From assembly GCF_900129745.1 (NCBI RefSeq), contig NZ_FQWS01000001.1, positions 1-64,000 on the forward strand: DNA of 64,000 nt. Reading direction: 5' to 3'. This document shows, piece by piece, positions 18,746 through 27,174 of this stretch. Positions within the stretch are counted from its first letter, which is position 1. Every line of letters begins with the position of its first letter. A model generated the notes under the pieces. It searched no databases. It saw only the letters and a list, made by a program, of their open reading frames with translations, and was not told where the DNA came from. A program made the translations under genes and the position numbers. Origin of the DNA: Winogradskyella jejuensis. Its GTDB lineage: Bacteria; Bacteroidota; Bacteroidia; Flavobacteriales; Flavobacteriaceae.

Positions 18746-19258
18746 GCTTAGTACTATTTCTTCTACAATTTCCATTTTTGATTTCCCATCAGTAGTAATT
18801 GAAAAGTCTGATTGAGAATAAAATGGTGCTCTCTCAAATAAATGCTTACCTAAAAATTCTATAATCTCATCCTCACCTTGTAAGTGACTAATAAGTGGTC
18901 GCTTTTCCATCTCTGGTAATAGGCGCTTTTTTAATTCTTGCAAAGATGTTTTGAGATAAAAAGACTTAGTGTTTTTAGAGTCTTTAATTATGTTAAGATT
19001 TATCCCATAACATGGTGTGCCACCACCAAGAGATAAAACTGTATTTGAATCACTAGAAATCACTTCCTTTAAATATTCTGTCTCTTTTTTCCTAAAGTAA
19101 ATTTCACCTTTAGTCTTAAAAATATCTGCAATGGATTTTGACTCCTTTTCAGTAATTAAATCATCTAAATCAATAAAATTATACTCTAAAATGTAAGCAA
19201 GTTTTTTTCCAACGGTAGATTTACCTGAGCCCATATAACCCATTAAAACAATAATCAT
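18737..19258 (-). CDS. aroK: Shikimate kinase
   Basis: Phosphorylates shikimate with ATP in the chorismate pathway to aromatic amino acids. The 173 residues have the P-loop GYMGSGKSTVGKKLA, the shikimate-binding Asp in NFIDLDDLIT, Arg in YFRKKE and the LSLGGGTPCY loop, then a lid region KRPLISHLQG. Length is normal. Confidence 0.94.
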   Translation of the reverse strand: MIIVLMGYMGSGKSTVGKKLAYILEYNFIDLDDLITEKESKSIADIFKTKGEIYFRKKETEYLKEVISSDSNTVLSLGGGTPCYGINLNIIKDSKNTKSFYLKTSLQELKKRLLPEMEKRPLISHLQGEDEIIEFLGKHLFERAPFYSQSDFSITTDGKSKMEIVEEIVLSLV

Positions 19259-19333
19259 AAGCGCTTATAAATTGATTGTGAAACACCTAGCTGGGTGCGT
19301 CACAAAAAAACAAAAAAATATATAAAAAAAGCA

Positions 19334-19363
19334 TTGTTTTATTAATTAAACATTTTATATTTG
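19334..19363 (+). promoter_or_regulatory. tRNA-Lys/tRNA-Leu promoter
   Basis: TTG (19334-19336), a 19-base spacer and TATATTTG (19356-19363), a perfect Bacteroidetes promoter, 25 bases before the first tRNA. Confidence 0.7.
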
Positions 19364-19388
19364 CACCCTCGTTAGAGAAAAACATTTT

Positions 19389-19461
19389 GACTTGGTAGCT
19401 CAGTTGGTAGAGCATCTCCCTTTTAAGGAGAGGGTCCTGGGTTCGAGCCCCAGCCAAGTCA
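19389..19461 (+). tRNA. tRNA-Lys (UUU)
   Basis: 73 bases with a full cloverleaf: acceptor GACTTGG/CCAAGTC, D-arm GCTC/GAGC, anticodon arm TCTCC/GGAGA around loop CTTTTAA with anticodon TTT, and T-arm with GTTCGAGCC. CCA is not encoded; the discriminator is A. Confidence 0.97.
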
Positions 19462-19513
19462 CTTTTAGTTAAGCTTTTTGCTTAACTTTTTTTTTTATAT
19501 TTATACTTCATTT

Positions 19514-19598
19514 GCGCACGTGGCGGAATTGGTAGACGCGCTGGCTTGAGGGGCCAGTGACCGTTTAGGTCGTGGAAGTTCGAGTCTTCTCGTGCGCA
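19514..19598 (+). tRNA. tRNA-Leu (GAG)
   Basis: 85 bases with a long variable arm typical of class II tRNAs. Acceptor GCGCACG/CGTGCGC; the anticodon arm CTGGC/GCCAG encloses loop TTGAGGG, giving anticodon GAG for CUC/CUU leucine codons. It follows tRNA-Lys by 52 bases. Confidence 0.97.
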
Positions 19599-19707
19599 CT
19601 TTCTTCAATTATTTTTACTTTTTGTCAAACCCACATATTAAATTTTGTTAAATACAATGGATTTTTAAGTTAAAAAGCTATTTTTGTTTAAACTTTTCTT
19701 AATATAA

Positions 19708-20607
19708 ATGAACAATTTAAAAAATAATTTTAGTATTAAGGATTTAGAGAATCTAACTGGTATCAAAGCACATACTATCAGAATTTGGGAAAAAAGATAT
19801 AACCTACTTTCTCCCAAAAGAACAGATACAAATATTAGATATTATGATTTAGCAAGTTTTCAAAAGCTGCTAAATGTAAGCTACCTTAACAACAATGGTT
19901 ATAAAATATCAAAAATTGCAACTCTAAAACCAGAAGAAATACCTCAGCGTGTAAGGGAAATAGCACTCGAATCTAATCTAGAAAGTCATGCATTGAATTC
20001 TTTCAAGTTAGCCATGCTAAATTTTGATCAATCATTATTTTACAAAACCTACGATTCGCTTTTGAACGATATGTCCTTTGAAGATATTTTTTACGATATT
20101 TTCATTCCTTTACTAACGGAATTAGGATTACTTTGGCAGACAAATACCATAACTCCAGCACATGAGCATTTTTTAACTACACTTATACGCCAAAAAATAT
20201 TAATTAATACAGAATTAATACAAGCAGAAACTAAGCCTGACTCCAAAAGAACTTATGTTCTGTTTCTACCTGATAATGAAATTCATGAACTTGGCCTAAT
20301 GTTTTTAAATTATCAAATAGTAGCTCATAAAAAGTATAGTATTCTCCTAGGACAAAGTGTACCAATGGATAGTCTTAAAGATATTTTAGATTATTACGAT
20401 GATATTGTATTTATATCATATTTCACTATAAAACCTCTAAAGGAAGAAATAGACAAATACATAACAGATTTTAATAAGCTATTACTTCAAAAGTCTAATG
20501 CAGAATTCTGGATTTTGGGCAAAATGTTAGATAGTATTGATTTAGACACGCTGCCTGAAAAGATAAAACCATTTAAATCTATCCAATCCGTAGTTGAACA
20601 TCTTTAA
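19708..20607 (+). CDS. MerR-family regulator with CarH/LitR-like cobalamin-sensor domain
   Basis: 299 residues heading the crt operon. Residues 8-75 are a MerR winged helix (KDLENLTGIKAHTIRIWEKRY). Residues about 95-180 form a helical-bundle region containing W143, nine residues, then E153-H154, the W-x9-EH motif of adenosylcobalamin light sensors. Residues 181-299 resemble a B12-binding Rossmann fold with E191-I-H193-E-L-G196, matching the ExHxxG motif that supplies the lower axial histidine; the later SxL and GG motifs are degenerate. By analogy with CarH and LitR it would repress carotenoid genes in the dark. Whether it still binds cobalamin is inference. crtI starts 3 bases after its stop. 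Confidence 0.8.
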   Translation: MNNLKNNFSIKDLENLTGIKAHTIRIWEKRYNLLSPKRTDTNIRYYDLASFQKLLNVSYLNNNGYKISKIATLKPEEIPQRVREIALESNLESHALNSFKLAMLNFDQSLFYKTYDSLLNDMSFEDIFYDIFIPLLTELGLLWQTNTITPAHEHFLTTLIRQKILINTELIQAETKPDSKRTYVLFLPDNEIHELGLMFLNYQIVAHKKYSILLGQSVPMDSLKDILDYYDDIVFISYFTIKPLKEEIDKYITDFNKLLLQKSNAEFWILGKMLDSIDLDTLPEKIKPFKSIQSVVEHL

Positions 20608-20610
20608 AAT

Positions 20611-22071
20611 ATGAAAAACATAGCAATTATAGGTTCTGGATTTTCTTCTCTCTCTGCAGCATGTTATTTAACAAAAGAAGGTTATAACGTTTCGGTTTTC
20701 GAGAAAAACGATACTGTTGGAGGTCGTGCTCGACAGTTGAAAAAACAAGGTTTCACCTTTGATATTGGTCCTAGTTGGTATTGGATGCCTGATATCTTTG
20801 AAAAATTTTTTAACGACTTTGGTAAGTCTACAAAGGACTACTATGAGTTAGACAAGCTTAGCCCAGCTTACAAGATATTTTTCTCTGATGATGAGATAAC
20901 TATCGGGGATACTATGGATAAAATTTGTGAAGAATTTGAGCGTATTGAAACCGGCAGCTCTAGACCTCTCAGAAAGTTTATATCTAAGGCTCAAGACAAC
21001 TACGACATCGCAATAAATAAAATAGTATTAAAACCAGGTATATCACCACTAGAACTAGTTACAAAAGACACTGTTACTAGAGTGGACCAGTTTTTTAAAA
21101 CTATAAGTAGTGAGGTGAGAAAAAAGTTTAAAAATCCGAAACTCATTTCAACATTAGAATTTCCTGTTTTGTTCCTAGGTGCTAAACCCAGCAATACACC
21201 TTCATTTTACAGCTTCATGAACTTTGCTGATTTTGGCTTAGGTACTTGGCATCCAAAAGGTGGTATGTATGAAGTTATAAAAGCTATGAAAGATTTAGCA
21301 GAAAGTTTAGGAGTAGAAATTAATACAAATGCCACAGTAGAAAAGATAAATGTTAAAAACGGAAAAGCCACAGGTTTAATTGTAAACGGAGAGATTATAG
21401 AATCTGATTATGTACTTAGCGGTGCCGACTATAGTCACTCTGAGACTTTATTAGATGACAATTACAGACAATACAGCGAAAAATATTGGGATAAAAAAAT
21501 CTTCGCGCCTTCTTCCCTACTTTTTTATGTTGGTTTTGACAAAAAATTAAATAACGTAGAGCATCATAATCTATTTTTTGATACAGATTTTGAAACTCAT
21601 GCAGAAGATATTTATGATAATCCTAAATGGCCAGAAGACCCCTTGTTTTATGTGAATTTTCCGTCAATAACAGACAATAGCATGGCTCCCGAAGGTTGTG
21701 AAACTGGTTTTTTTCTTATTCCAATAGCACCAGATTTAGAAGATACAGATGTCTTAAGACAACAATATTTTGACATTATTATTGACAGATTTGAGAAAAA
21801 GACCAACCAAGAGGTTAAAAATAATATTATCTTTAAAGAATCCTTCTGTGTAAAAGACTTTAAAAAAGAATACAATTCATACAAAGGAAACGCATATGGT
21901 ATGGCAAATACGCTATCTCAGACTGCATTTTTAAGACCCAACCTGAAAAGTAAAAAAGTAAAGAATCTCTATTTTACTGGACAGTTAACAGTCCCTGGAC
22001 CTGGTGTACCACCATCATTAATTTCAGGTAAGCTGGCAGCAGATTTAATAAATAAACATCACACAGACTAG
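20611..22071 (+). CDS. crtI: Phytoene desaturase
   Basis: 486-residue FAD-dependent desaturase of the CrtI family that converts phytoene to lycopene. The N-terminal dinucleotide-binding motif is IAIIGSGFSSLSAACYLTKEGYNVSVFEKND with VGGRARQ, followed by FDIGPSWYWMPD. The C-terminal FAD contact region NLYFTGQLTVPGPGVPPSLISGK is intact. It lies between the MerR regulator and crtB (25-base gap), so this copy is the likely primary desaturase; a second CrtI-type gene is at 42291. Confidence 0.93.
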   Translation: MKNIAIIGSGFSSLSAACYLTKEGYNVSVFEKNDTVGGRARQLKKQGFTFDIGPSWYWMPDIFEKFFNDFGKSTKDYYELDKLSPAYKIFFSDDEITIGDTMDKICEEFERIETGSSRPLRKFISKAQDNYDIAINKIVLKPGISPLELVTKDTVTRVDQFFKTISSEVRKKFKNPKLISTLEFPVLFLGAKPSNTPSFYSFMNFADFGLGTWHPKGGMYEVIKAMKDLAESLGVEINTNATVEKINVKNGKATGLIVNGEIIESDYVLSGADYSHSETLLDDNYRQYSEKYWDKKIFAPSSLLFYVGFDKKLNNVEHHNLFFDTDFETHAEDIYDNPKWPEDPLFYVNFPSITDNSMAPEGCETGFFLIPIAPDLEDTDVLRQQYFDIIIDRFEKKTNQEVKNNIIFKESFCVKDFKKEYNSYKGNAYGMANTLSQTAFLRPNLKSKKVKNLYFTGQLTVPGPGVPPSLISGKLAADLINKHHTD

Positions 22072-22095
22072 ATAGTCCTTAATACCTTAAGTAAA

Positions 22096-22935
22096 ATGAA
22101 ATCAATTTTTGATACCGTATCAAGACAATGTAGCAAGCTTGTAACAACATCTTACAGCACTTCATTCTCAATGGCCACAAAAATGCTTTCAGACAGCATA
22201 AGACAAGATATATACAATATTTACGGGTTCGTACGATTTGCTGACGAAATTGTAGATACTTTCCATGACTATGACAAGGCGTTACTCTTTGAGAAGTTTT
22301 CAAAAGATTTAGAAGATGCTCTAGAAATGAAAATTAGTCTTAATCCTATCTTAAATTCTTTTCAGGAAACCTATCATAAGTATAATATTGAAAAACATAT
22401 GGTTGATGCATTTATGAAGAGTATGCGTCAAGATTTACACAAGCAAAACTACCTCACAGTTGATGAATACAAAGCGTACATCTATGGTTCAGCAGATGTC
22501 GTAGGCCTTATGTGCCTCAAAGTATTTGTAAAAGGAGATAATACAAAATACGAAGAACTAAAAGACTCCGCTATGAGTTTAGGTTCTGCTTTTCAGAAAG
22601 TTAACTTTTTAAGAGATTTAAAAGCTGATTTTGAAGATTTAAGCAGAACATATTTTCCTAATACAGATTTAAATCATTTAGACGAAGTTTCTAAACAAAA
22701 AATAATATCAGATATAGAATCTGATTTCGAGAAAGGATTAGCAGGTATTAAAAAATTACCTCTCGAAGCTCGTTTTGGTGTTTTTATGGCTTACAGATAC
22801 TACAGTAAACTATTAGATAAACTAAAGAAAACACCTGCTTTAGAAATAAAGTCTACACGGATTAGAGTTCCAGACTATAAAAAGGTAGAACTCTTAACCC
22901 GCAGTTACGTAAAATATCAATTAAATTTGCTTTAA
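22096..22935 (+). CDS. crtB: Phytoene synthase
   Basis: Condenses two geranylgeranyl diphosphate molecules into phytoene. The 279 residues carry both Asp-rich motifs: FVRFADEIVDTFHDYD and KVNFLRDLKADFEDLSR, plus YIYGSADVVGLMCLKVF. Third gene of the merR-crtI-crtB-crtZ unit; crtZ begins 16 bases later. No crtE-type geranylgeranyl diphosphate synthase is present in the window, so the precursor must be made elsewhere. Confidence 0.95.
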   Translation: MKSIFDTVSRQCSKLVTTSYSTSFSMATKMLSDSIRQDIYNIYGFVRFADEIVDTFHDYDKALLFEKFSKDLEDALEMKISLNPILNSFQETYHKYNIEKHMVDAFMKSMRQDLHKQNYLTVDEYKAYIYGSADVVGLMCLKVFVKGDNTKYEELKDSAMSLGSAFQKVNFLRDLKADFEDLSRTYFPNTDLNHLDEVSKQKIISDIESDFEKGLAGIKKLPLEARFGVFMAYRYYSKLLDKLKKTPALEIKSTRIRVPDYKKVELLTRSYVKYQLNLL

Positions 22936-22950
22936 ATCCTACTACTACAA

Positions 22951-23397
22951 ATGCAAACATTTTTTTGGTTATTAATATTCTTTGCTACGTTTTTTATAAT
23001 GGAGTTTAATGCTTGGTTTACGCACAAGTACATCATGCATGGTTTTTTATGGAGCCTTCACAAAGACCACCATCACAAAGACCATGATAGTTGGTTTGAG
23101 CGAAACGATGCCTTTTTTATATTTTATGCCGTAGTTAGCATGACCTGTTTTTACCTCTGGGGAGAACAAAACATGTGGTATTGCTTACCAATTGGCATAG
23201 GTATTATGGCTTATGGCTTAGCTTACTTTATTGTTCACGACATATTTATACACCAGCGCTTTAAATGGTTGCGTAATATTGACAATAAATACGCTCGCGG
23301 TGTAAGACGTGCCCATAAGATTCATCATAAGCATCTAGGAAAAGACAAAGGCGAAAACTTTGGAATGCTTATAGTTCCCCGGAAGTATTTTAAATAG
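22951..23397 (+). CDS. crtZ: Beta-carotene hydroxylase
   Basis: 148-residue membrane di-iron hydroxylase that adds 3-OH groups to beta-ionone rings. The histidine motifs expected of the fatty-acid-hydroxylase superfamily are visible: WFTHKYIMHGF, LHKDHHHKDHD, HDIFIHQRF and RAHKIHHKHLGK. Length is slightly shorter than proteobacterial CrtZ but normal for flavobacteria. It ends the operon and overlaps the converging tlpA-type gene by 8 bases. Confidence 0.94.
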   Translation: MQTFFWLLIFFATFFIMEFNAWFTHKYIMHGFLWSLHKDHHHKDHDSWFERNDAFFIFYAVVSMTCFYLWGEQNMWYCLPIGIGIMAYGLAYFIVHDIFIHQRFKWLRNIDNKYARGVRRAHKIHHKHLGKDKGENFGMLIVPRKYFK

Positions 23398-23956
23398 GTG
23401 CTTTTAAAAGTAGTTCTATTTGTTGCTGAACTTTAGAATTAAACCAATCTACAGCACCAGATTTATCCATCACTATTTCTCCTTTTTTATTAATAATTAG
23501 AGTTCTCGGTATTGATTTGGTTGTCAATTGATTAGGTGGGTATGAATCAATTTGATAAACTGGAAACGTATAGTTATTTTTCGCTTTAAATGCTTCAATT
23601 TTTTCAATAGGGTCATTGGTTACAAACAAAAACTCCACTTTTCCTTCATATTTATCATATAACTTTTGAAGGCTTGGCATTTCAGCAATACATGGTGGAC
23701 ACCATGTTGCCCAAAAATTTATTAAAATAACTTTGCCCTTAAATTGATTAAGATTAATTGTTTCTCCTTCTTCTGTTATTAGCTGCCAGTTGTAATTATC
23801 TATTTTTACTCTTTCATTTTTTTCAATAGCACTTACAGGATTAATCAATGCTATTCCTTTATGAAGTAAAACTTGTATTGGAGTTCTTGTTTGCGGTAAT
23901 ATAAGTAATATGAGTATTACTATAAATATGATATTGCTTTTTTTGATTCTCTTCAT
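23390..23956 (-). CDS. TlpA-like thioredoxin-fold protein
   Basis: 188 residues from the ATG at 23956. An N-terminal hydrophobic anchor (NIIFIVILILLILPQ) is followed by a thioredoxin fold with the active site NFWATWCPPCIAEMPSLQ and the cis-proline region KSIPRTLIINKKGEI. Proteins of this group are periplasmic thiol reductants used in cytochrome c maturation or general disulfide handling. No cytochrome genes are nearby, so the client is unknown. Confidence 0.88.
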   Translation of the reverse strand: MKRIKKSNIIFIVILILLILPQTRTPIQVLLHKGIALINPVSAIEKNERVKIDNYNWQLITEEGETINLNQFKGKVILINFWATWCPPCIAEMPSLQKLYDKYEGKVEFLFVTNDPIEKIEAFKAKNNYTFPVYQIDSYPPNQLTTKSIPRTLIINKKGEIVMDKSGAVDWFNSKVQQQIELLLKAPI

Positions 23957-24026
23957 TTTATAAAAATACAAAGCGCAGTTTCTTAGACGAAACTACGCTT
24001 TATGACTAACTAAATCGTTTTATACC

Positions 24027-24761
24027 CTAATTTCTATTTACAGTTATAGAATTAGATAGGTGAAACGTTCCTGTTAAGTTGTTTGCATTTGATACCGTAG
24101 CGATATTTGTGTCATTTTCGTAACGTAAATACCATATTAAACAAACACCTACTCCAGCACCGTCAAAGTTTACGCCTTCTACAGCAGTTAATGTTGGTGG
24201 CGTACCTAGAATCATCCCTGTATCATCTGTAATTACCCATGTAGCATTTGTACCTACACGATTATCCGGATTTTCAAAAGCAATACCACTAACCATATCT
24301 GCCATACCATCTACAGTAAAGTTGAAAGGCCCACCAGTAATTGCATCTGCATTTGGTCCACGTTCTACTCTAATAGAATTTGAGAGACTAAAAGAGCCTG
24401 TTAAGTCTGCGGCATTAGTCACAGTATCTATATTTGTATCATTTTCGTAACGCAGGTACCAAATTAAGCAAACACCTCGTCCTGCACCATCAAAATTAAC
24501 ACCCTCAAGAGCTTCTAGAGTTGGAGGTGTTCCTAAAATATTTAAATCTAAATCTGTAATAACAAAAGTTCTATTGGTACCTACAGCAGATACGTCTGTA
24601 GAAACTCCAGTTACCATATCTGGTTGACCATCAACTGTAAAAGAAAAAGGACCACCACTCAAGGTACCAGCATCTGGAATTATAACCACATCGTCATCGT
24701 CATCACACGAAGTAAACATTAAACCTAATGCCAATACTCCTAAAAACATTTTTTTAATCAT
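24027..24761 (-). CDS. Lipoprotein with a tandemly duplicated domain, function unknown
   Basis: 244 residues from the ATG at 24761, chosen because it gives a clean lipoprotein signal (KKMFLGVLALGLMFTSC followed by an Asp run). The mature part is two near-identical copies of a ~105-residue unit. Each contains a GGPFxFTVDGxxDMVxG start, a LGTPPTLxAxEGVNFDGAGxGVCLIWYLRYENDTNI core and a LTGxFxLSNSIxV end. The unit has one Cys per copy and looks beta-rich. I recognise no named family. It lies immediately downstream of the Crp/Fnr gene, with a 16-base palindrome in between (24826-24841), so it is a likely target of that regulator. Confidence 0.75.
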   Translation of the reverse strand: MIKKMFLGVLALGLMFTSCDDDDDVVIIPDAGTLSGGPFSFTVDGQPDMVTGVSTDVSAVGTNRTFVITDLDLNILGTPPTLEALEGVNFDGAGRGVCLIWYLRYENDTNIDTVTNAADLTGSFSLSNSIRVERGPNADAITGGPFNFTVDGMADMVSGIAFENPDNRVGTNATWVITDDTGMILGTPPTLTAVEGVNFDGAGVGVCLIWYLRYENDTNIATVSNANNLTGTFHLSNSITVNRN

Positions 24762-24796
24762 TGTCTTATTTTTTAAGTTCATATAATTTAATAATG

Positions 24797-24804
24797 CTAA
24801 ATTA
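24797..24804 (-). promoter_or_regulatory. Candidate minus-7 element for the repeat lipoprotein gene
   Basis: On the minus strand this reads TAATTTAG, one mismatch from TAnnTTTG. No TTG stands 19-21 bases upstream. Instead the centre of the TGTTA-N6-TAACA dyad is about 33 bases upstream of it, the geometry of a class II activator site. Confidence 0.4.
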
Positions 24805-24825
24805 TATGTACCAAACAAGACAAAA

Positions 24826-24841
24826 TGTTAGCTAGCTAACA
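24826..24841. promoter_or_regulatory. Perfect 16-base dyad, candidate Crp/Fnr operator
   Basis: TGTTAGCTAGCTAACA is a perfect palindrome with the layout TGTTA-N6-TAACA, the same 5-6-5 spacing as CRP sites (TGTGA-N6-TCACA). It touches the stop codon of the Crp/Fnr-type gene and lies 65 bases upstream of the lipoprotein start. Confidence 0.55.
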
Positions 24842-25513
24842 CTAAGCTGATTTTTTTAATATTCTTATTTCTTTTCTGTTGAAATCTATGATATTACCAT
24901 CCTTTAAATCATTTAGTAATATGTTTAAAGTTGGTCTTGAGATACCTATTAATGAAGCAATATCTTTTTGAGTGTATGGATGCTTTACAACATGGTCTCC
25001 TGTTTTTTCACAGTCGTAACCATAATCTTGGCAAAGCTCATCAAGAAATTCTAGTAATCTTGTTTTGGCATCTTTGAACAAAAGTAATTGGAGTCGGCGT
25101 TCTAATTTCTTAAACTTAAAACCAATAAACTTGTATATCTTAAAACTAAAAGTTTGATTATCTCTCATCAACTCGTGCATAGTATTCACGCCAACAGGAC
25201 ATATGGAAGTATTATTGTCAATAGATTGAGCAAACTCGTCTCTAATATTTTCGCCTAGAATGGCTTTTTCGCCAAAAAGTTCACCTTTACGTAAAATAGC
25301 TTTTACGACTTCTGCCCCATCCTCATTGTAGTAGCCAATTTTTACTTTTCCATTTTCTATGAGATACACCTTGTTAGCTGCATCTTCTTCAAAATATATG
25401 TAATCACTTTTTTTGTAGGCATCAAAATCATGAGTATTCTTATATGATTTAAATTTATGCGGGCAAAGCAAACCAAAGAGGTTTACATCTTCAAAAAGCC
25501 AAATAGAATTCAT
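24842..25513 (-). CDS. Crp/Fnr family transcriptional regulator
   Basis: 223 residues: a cyclic-nucleotide-binding-like beta barrel (about 25-135, including GKVKIGYYNEDGAEVVKAILRKGELFGEKAILG) and a C-terminal winged helix (about 145-223) with YTQKDIASLIGISRPTLNILLNDLKDGNIIDF. The N terminus lacks the Cys cluster of Fnr, so it is not an iron-sulfur sensor; effector unknown. The downstream gene is separated only by a palindrome resembling a CRP site, which suggests local regulation. Confidence 0.87.
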   Translation of the reverse strand: MNSIWLFEDVNLFGLLCPHKFKSYKNTHDFDAYKKSDYIYFEEDAANKVYLIENGKVKIGYYNEDGAEVVKAILRKGELFGEKAILGENIRDEFAQSIDNNTSICPVGVNTMHELMRDNQTFSFKIYKFIGFKFKKLERRLQLLLFKDAKTRLLEFLDELCQDYGYDCEKTGDHVVKHPYTQKDIASLIGISRPTLNILLNDLKDGNIIDFNRKEIRILKKSA

Positions 25514-25569
25514 TGTAGGTGAAATTGATGATTTTAGATAAAGTCGTAATCTAAAACAAATACTTACAA

Positions 25570-25599
25570 AAAATCCTCTAACATTTCTGCTAGAGGATT
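25570..25599 (-). terminator. Terminator after the FadL-type porin gene
   Basis: AATCCTCTA (25572-25580) pairs with TAGAGGATT (25591-25599). On the minus strand the stem is followed by a T run, 22 bases after the porin stop codon. Confidence 0.8.
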
Positions 25600-25620
25600 G
25601 TATATCATATTAATATCTTT

Positions 25621-27141
25621 CTAAATACCGAAAGACAACGTTAAAACAACGTCAGTAATTTTTGAATCTATACTCGCCGTTTCATTAAATGTAGGAGCGT
25701 CTGAATATAAAAACTCACTCTGTTCGCGTTGACTTTGAGAAAAGGCAACATCTATTGCAAAATCTCCTATTTTATAACCTAAGCCTAATGAATATGTCGT
25801 TAAGTCTCCTCCAAATATTTCGTCATTAAAAGGACTTTCTTCAAATCGATAACCACCTCTAAAACTAAATCCTCTATACCTGTATTCTCCACCCAATCTA
25901 TATGTGTTAGAAACGCCTAAAAGATTAGAAATTTCATTATTCCTAAAGGCAAAAAAAGGGTCGTCTGTAGGTCGGAAAATGGATTCTCCAAAATCTTTTC
26001 TTGAATAGTCAAAACTTAATAATCCTTTATCTTCAAAAACATAAGCTAAGCTTCCTGTTACTTTTCCTGGTGTGCGCAGCTTATATTCTGGAAAAATGCT
26101 AATAATGTTGGGATTTATTACAATAGGGTCATCGAAACCATCTACTGTTGTTTGTAAAAACTGAGTTGTCTCATCGGTTACTCTAAACCATGTTGGCGAA
26201 TTATAAGTAAAACCTACTCTAAACTCTTTAGTTAATTTGTATATAGACCCAATCTGGAAAGAAATTCCTGTTCCTGTTGTACGTAGCGTATTGTCAAAAG
26301 CTACTCGACTCACTGTAGAGCTTGCGTTAGAATTACTTTCATCAAAAATGGTTACTCTATTGTAATCTAAGAAATGTGCATTAATATTTAAGCCAATATT
26401 AAATTTTTCGTCATACTGCGCCGCAAAATTAAACGCCATTTTACCGTTGTAGCCTGAAGAGGCTAAAGAATAACGCTGACTGTAATTACCACCTACTACA
26501 TTATTATTATACTGTGTATTATTATCTGTATCTATTTCCGGCTCTATTAGAAATGATTCATAACCCAAAAAACCTTGTTGGTGTTCAAAACCAGATACAG
26601 AACCAATGTCTATATACGCCTCATTTAGTGATTCACCAGGAAATGCAGAAATTTCGTCTAAAGGAAGACCCTGAGCATAACCTCTAAAATATTCTGCAAT
26701 AGATGTATCAGGATTTACTCCATTTGCCACCCAATTATCATCAAAATTTCCTGTTCTGTCATAAGCTACACCTAGAGAAAATTTATTCCATTTTGTATTG
26801 GGATTATTACTGGCATACACAAATACGCCACCACCTTGAGATAAATTAAAATTATCTTCTGAAGTTGATTGTAGACCACCAAAATAATTAACATCATTAT
26901 TTATGGTATTCAATCCTAGAGTAAAAGATGCTGTACTACTATTAAAAATAGCAGAACTTGCAGGATTAATACTCACCGCAGACAAATCACCACCAAGAGC
27001 TCCAAATGCACCACCCATGGCCTTAAATCGAGCAGTACCATCTATCTCATCTTTGGAAAAACGTAAGGCATCTGTAAAATCTTGTGCATTAACATTAGAC
27101 ATAAGAAAAGATGTTATGACAAGTAATATTGACTTTTTCAT
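25621..27141 (-). CDS. FadL/OmpP1/TodX-family outer membrane transport protein
   Basis: 506 residues with a signal peptide (KKSILLVITSFLMSNVNAQ) and the N-terminal FadL-type motif ALRFSKDEIDGTARFKAMGGAFGALGGDLSAVSINPAS. Many predicted beta strands follow, such as GKMAFNFAAQYDEKFNIGLNINAHFLDY and YRLGGEYRYRGFSFRGGYRFEESPF, and it ends in a beta-signal (VVLTLSFGI). This family takes up hydrophobic compounds through the outer membrane. The upstream gene on the same strand starts 33 bases away and may be co-transcribed. Confidence 0.85.
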   Translation of the reverse strand: MKKSILLVITSFLMSNVNAQDFTDALRFSKDEIDGTARFKAMGGAFGALGGDLSAVSINPASSAIFNSSTASFTLGLNTINNDVNYFGGLQSTSEDNFNLSQGGGVFVYASNNPNTKWNKFSLGVAYDRTGNFDDNWVANGVNPDTSIAEYFRGYAQGLPLDEISAFPGESLNEAYIDIGSVSGFEHQQGFLGYESFLIEPEIDTDNNTQYNNNVVGGNYSQRYSLASSGYNGKMAFNFAAQYDEKFNIGLNINAHFLDYNRVTIFDESNSNASSTVSRVAFDNTLRTTGTGISFQIGSIYKLTKEFRVGFTYNSPTWFRVTDETTQFLQTTVDGFDDPIVINPNIISIFPEYKLRTPGKVTGSLAYVFEDKGLLSFDYSRKDFGESIFRPTDDPFFAFRNNEISNLLGVSNTYRLGGEYRYRGFSFRGGYRFEESPFNDEIFGGDLTTYSLGLGYKIGDFAIDVAFSQSQREQSEFLYSDAPTFNETASIDSKITDVVLTLSFGI

Positions 27142-27174
27142 AGCGCAATTTAATTTCTAAAAAATTTTTGAGAA

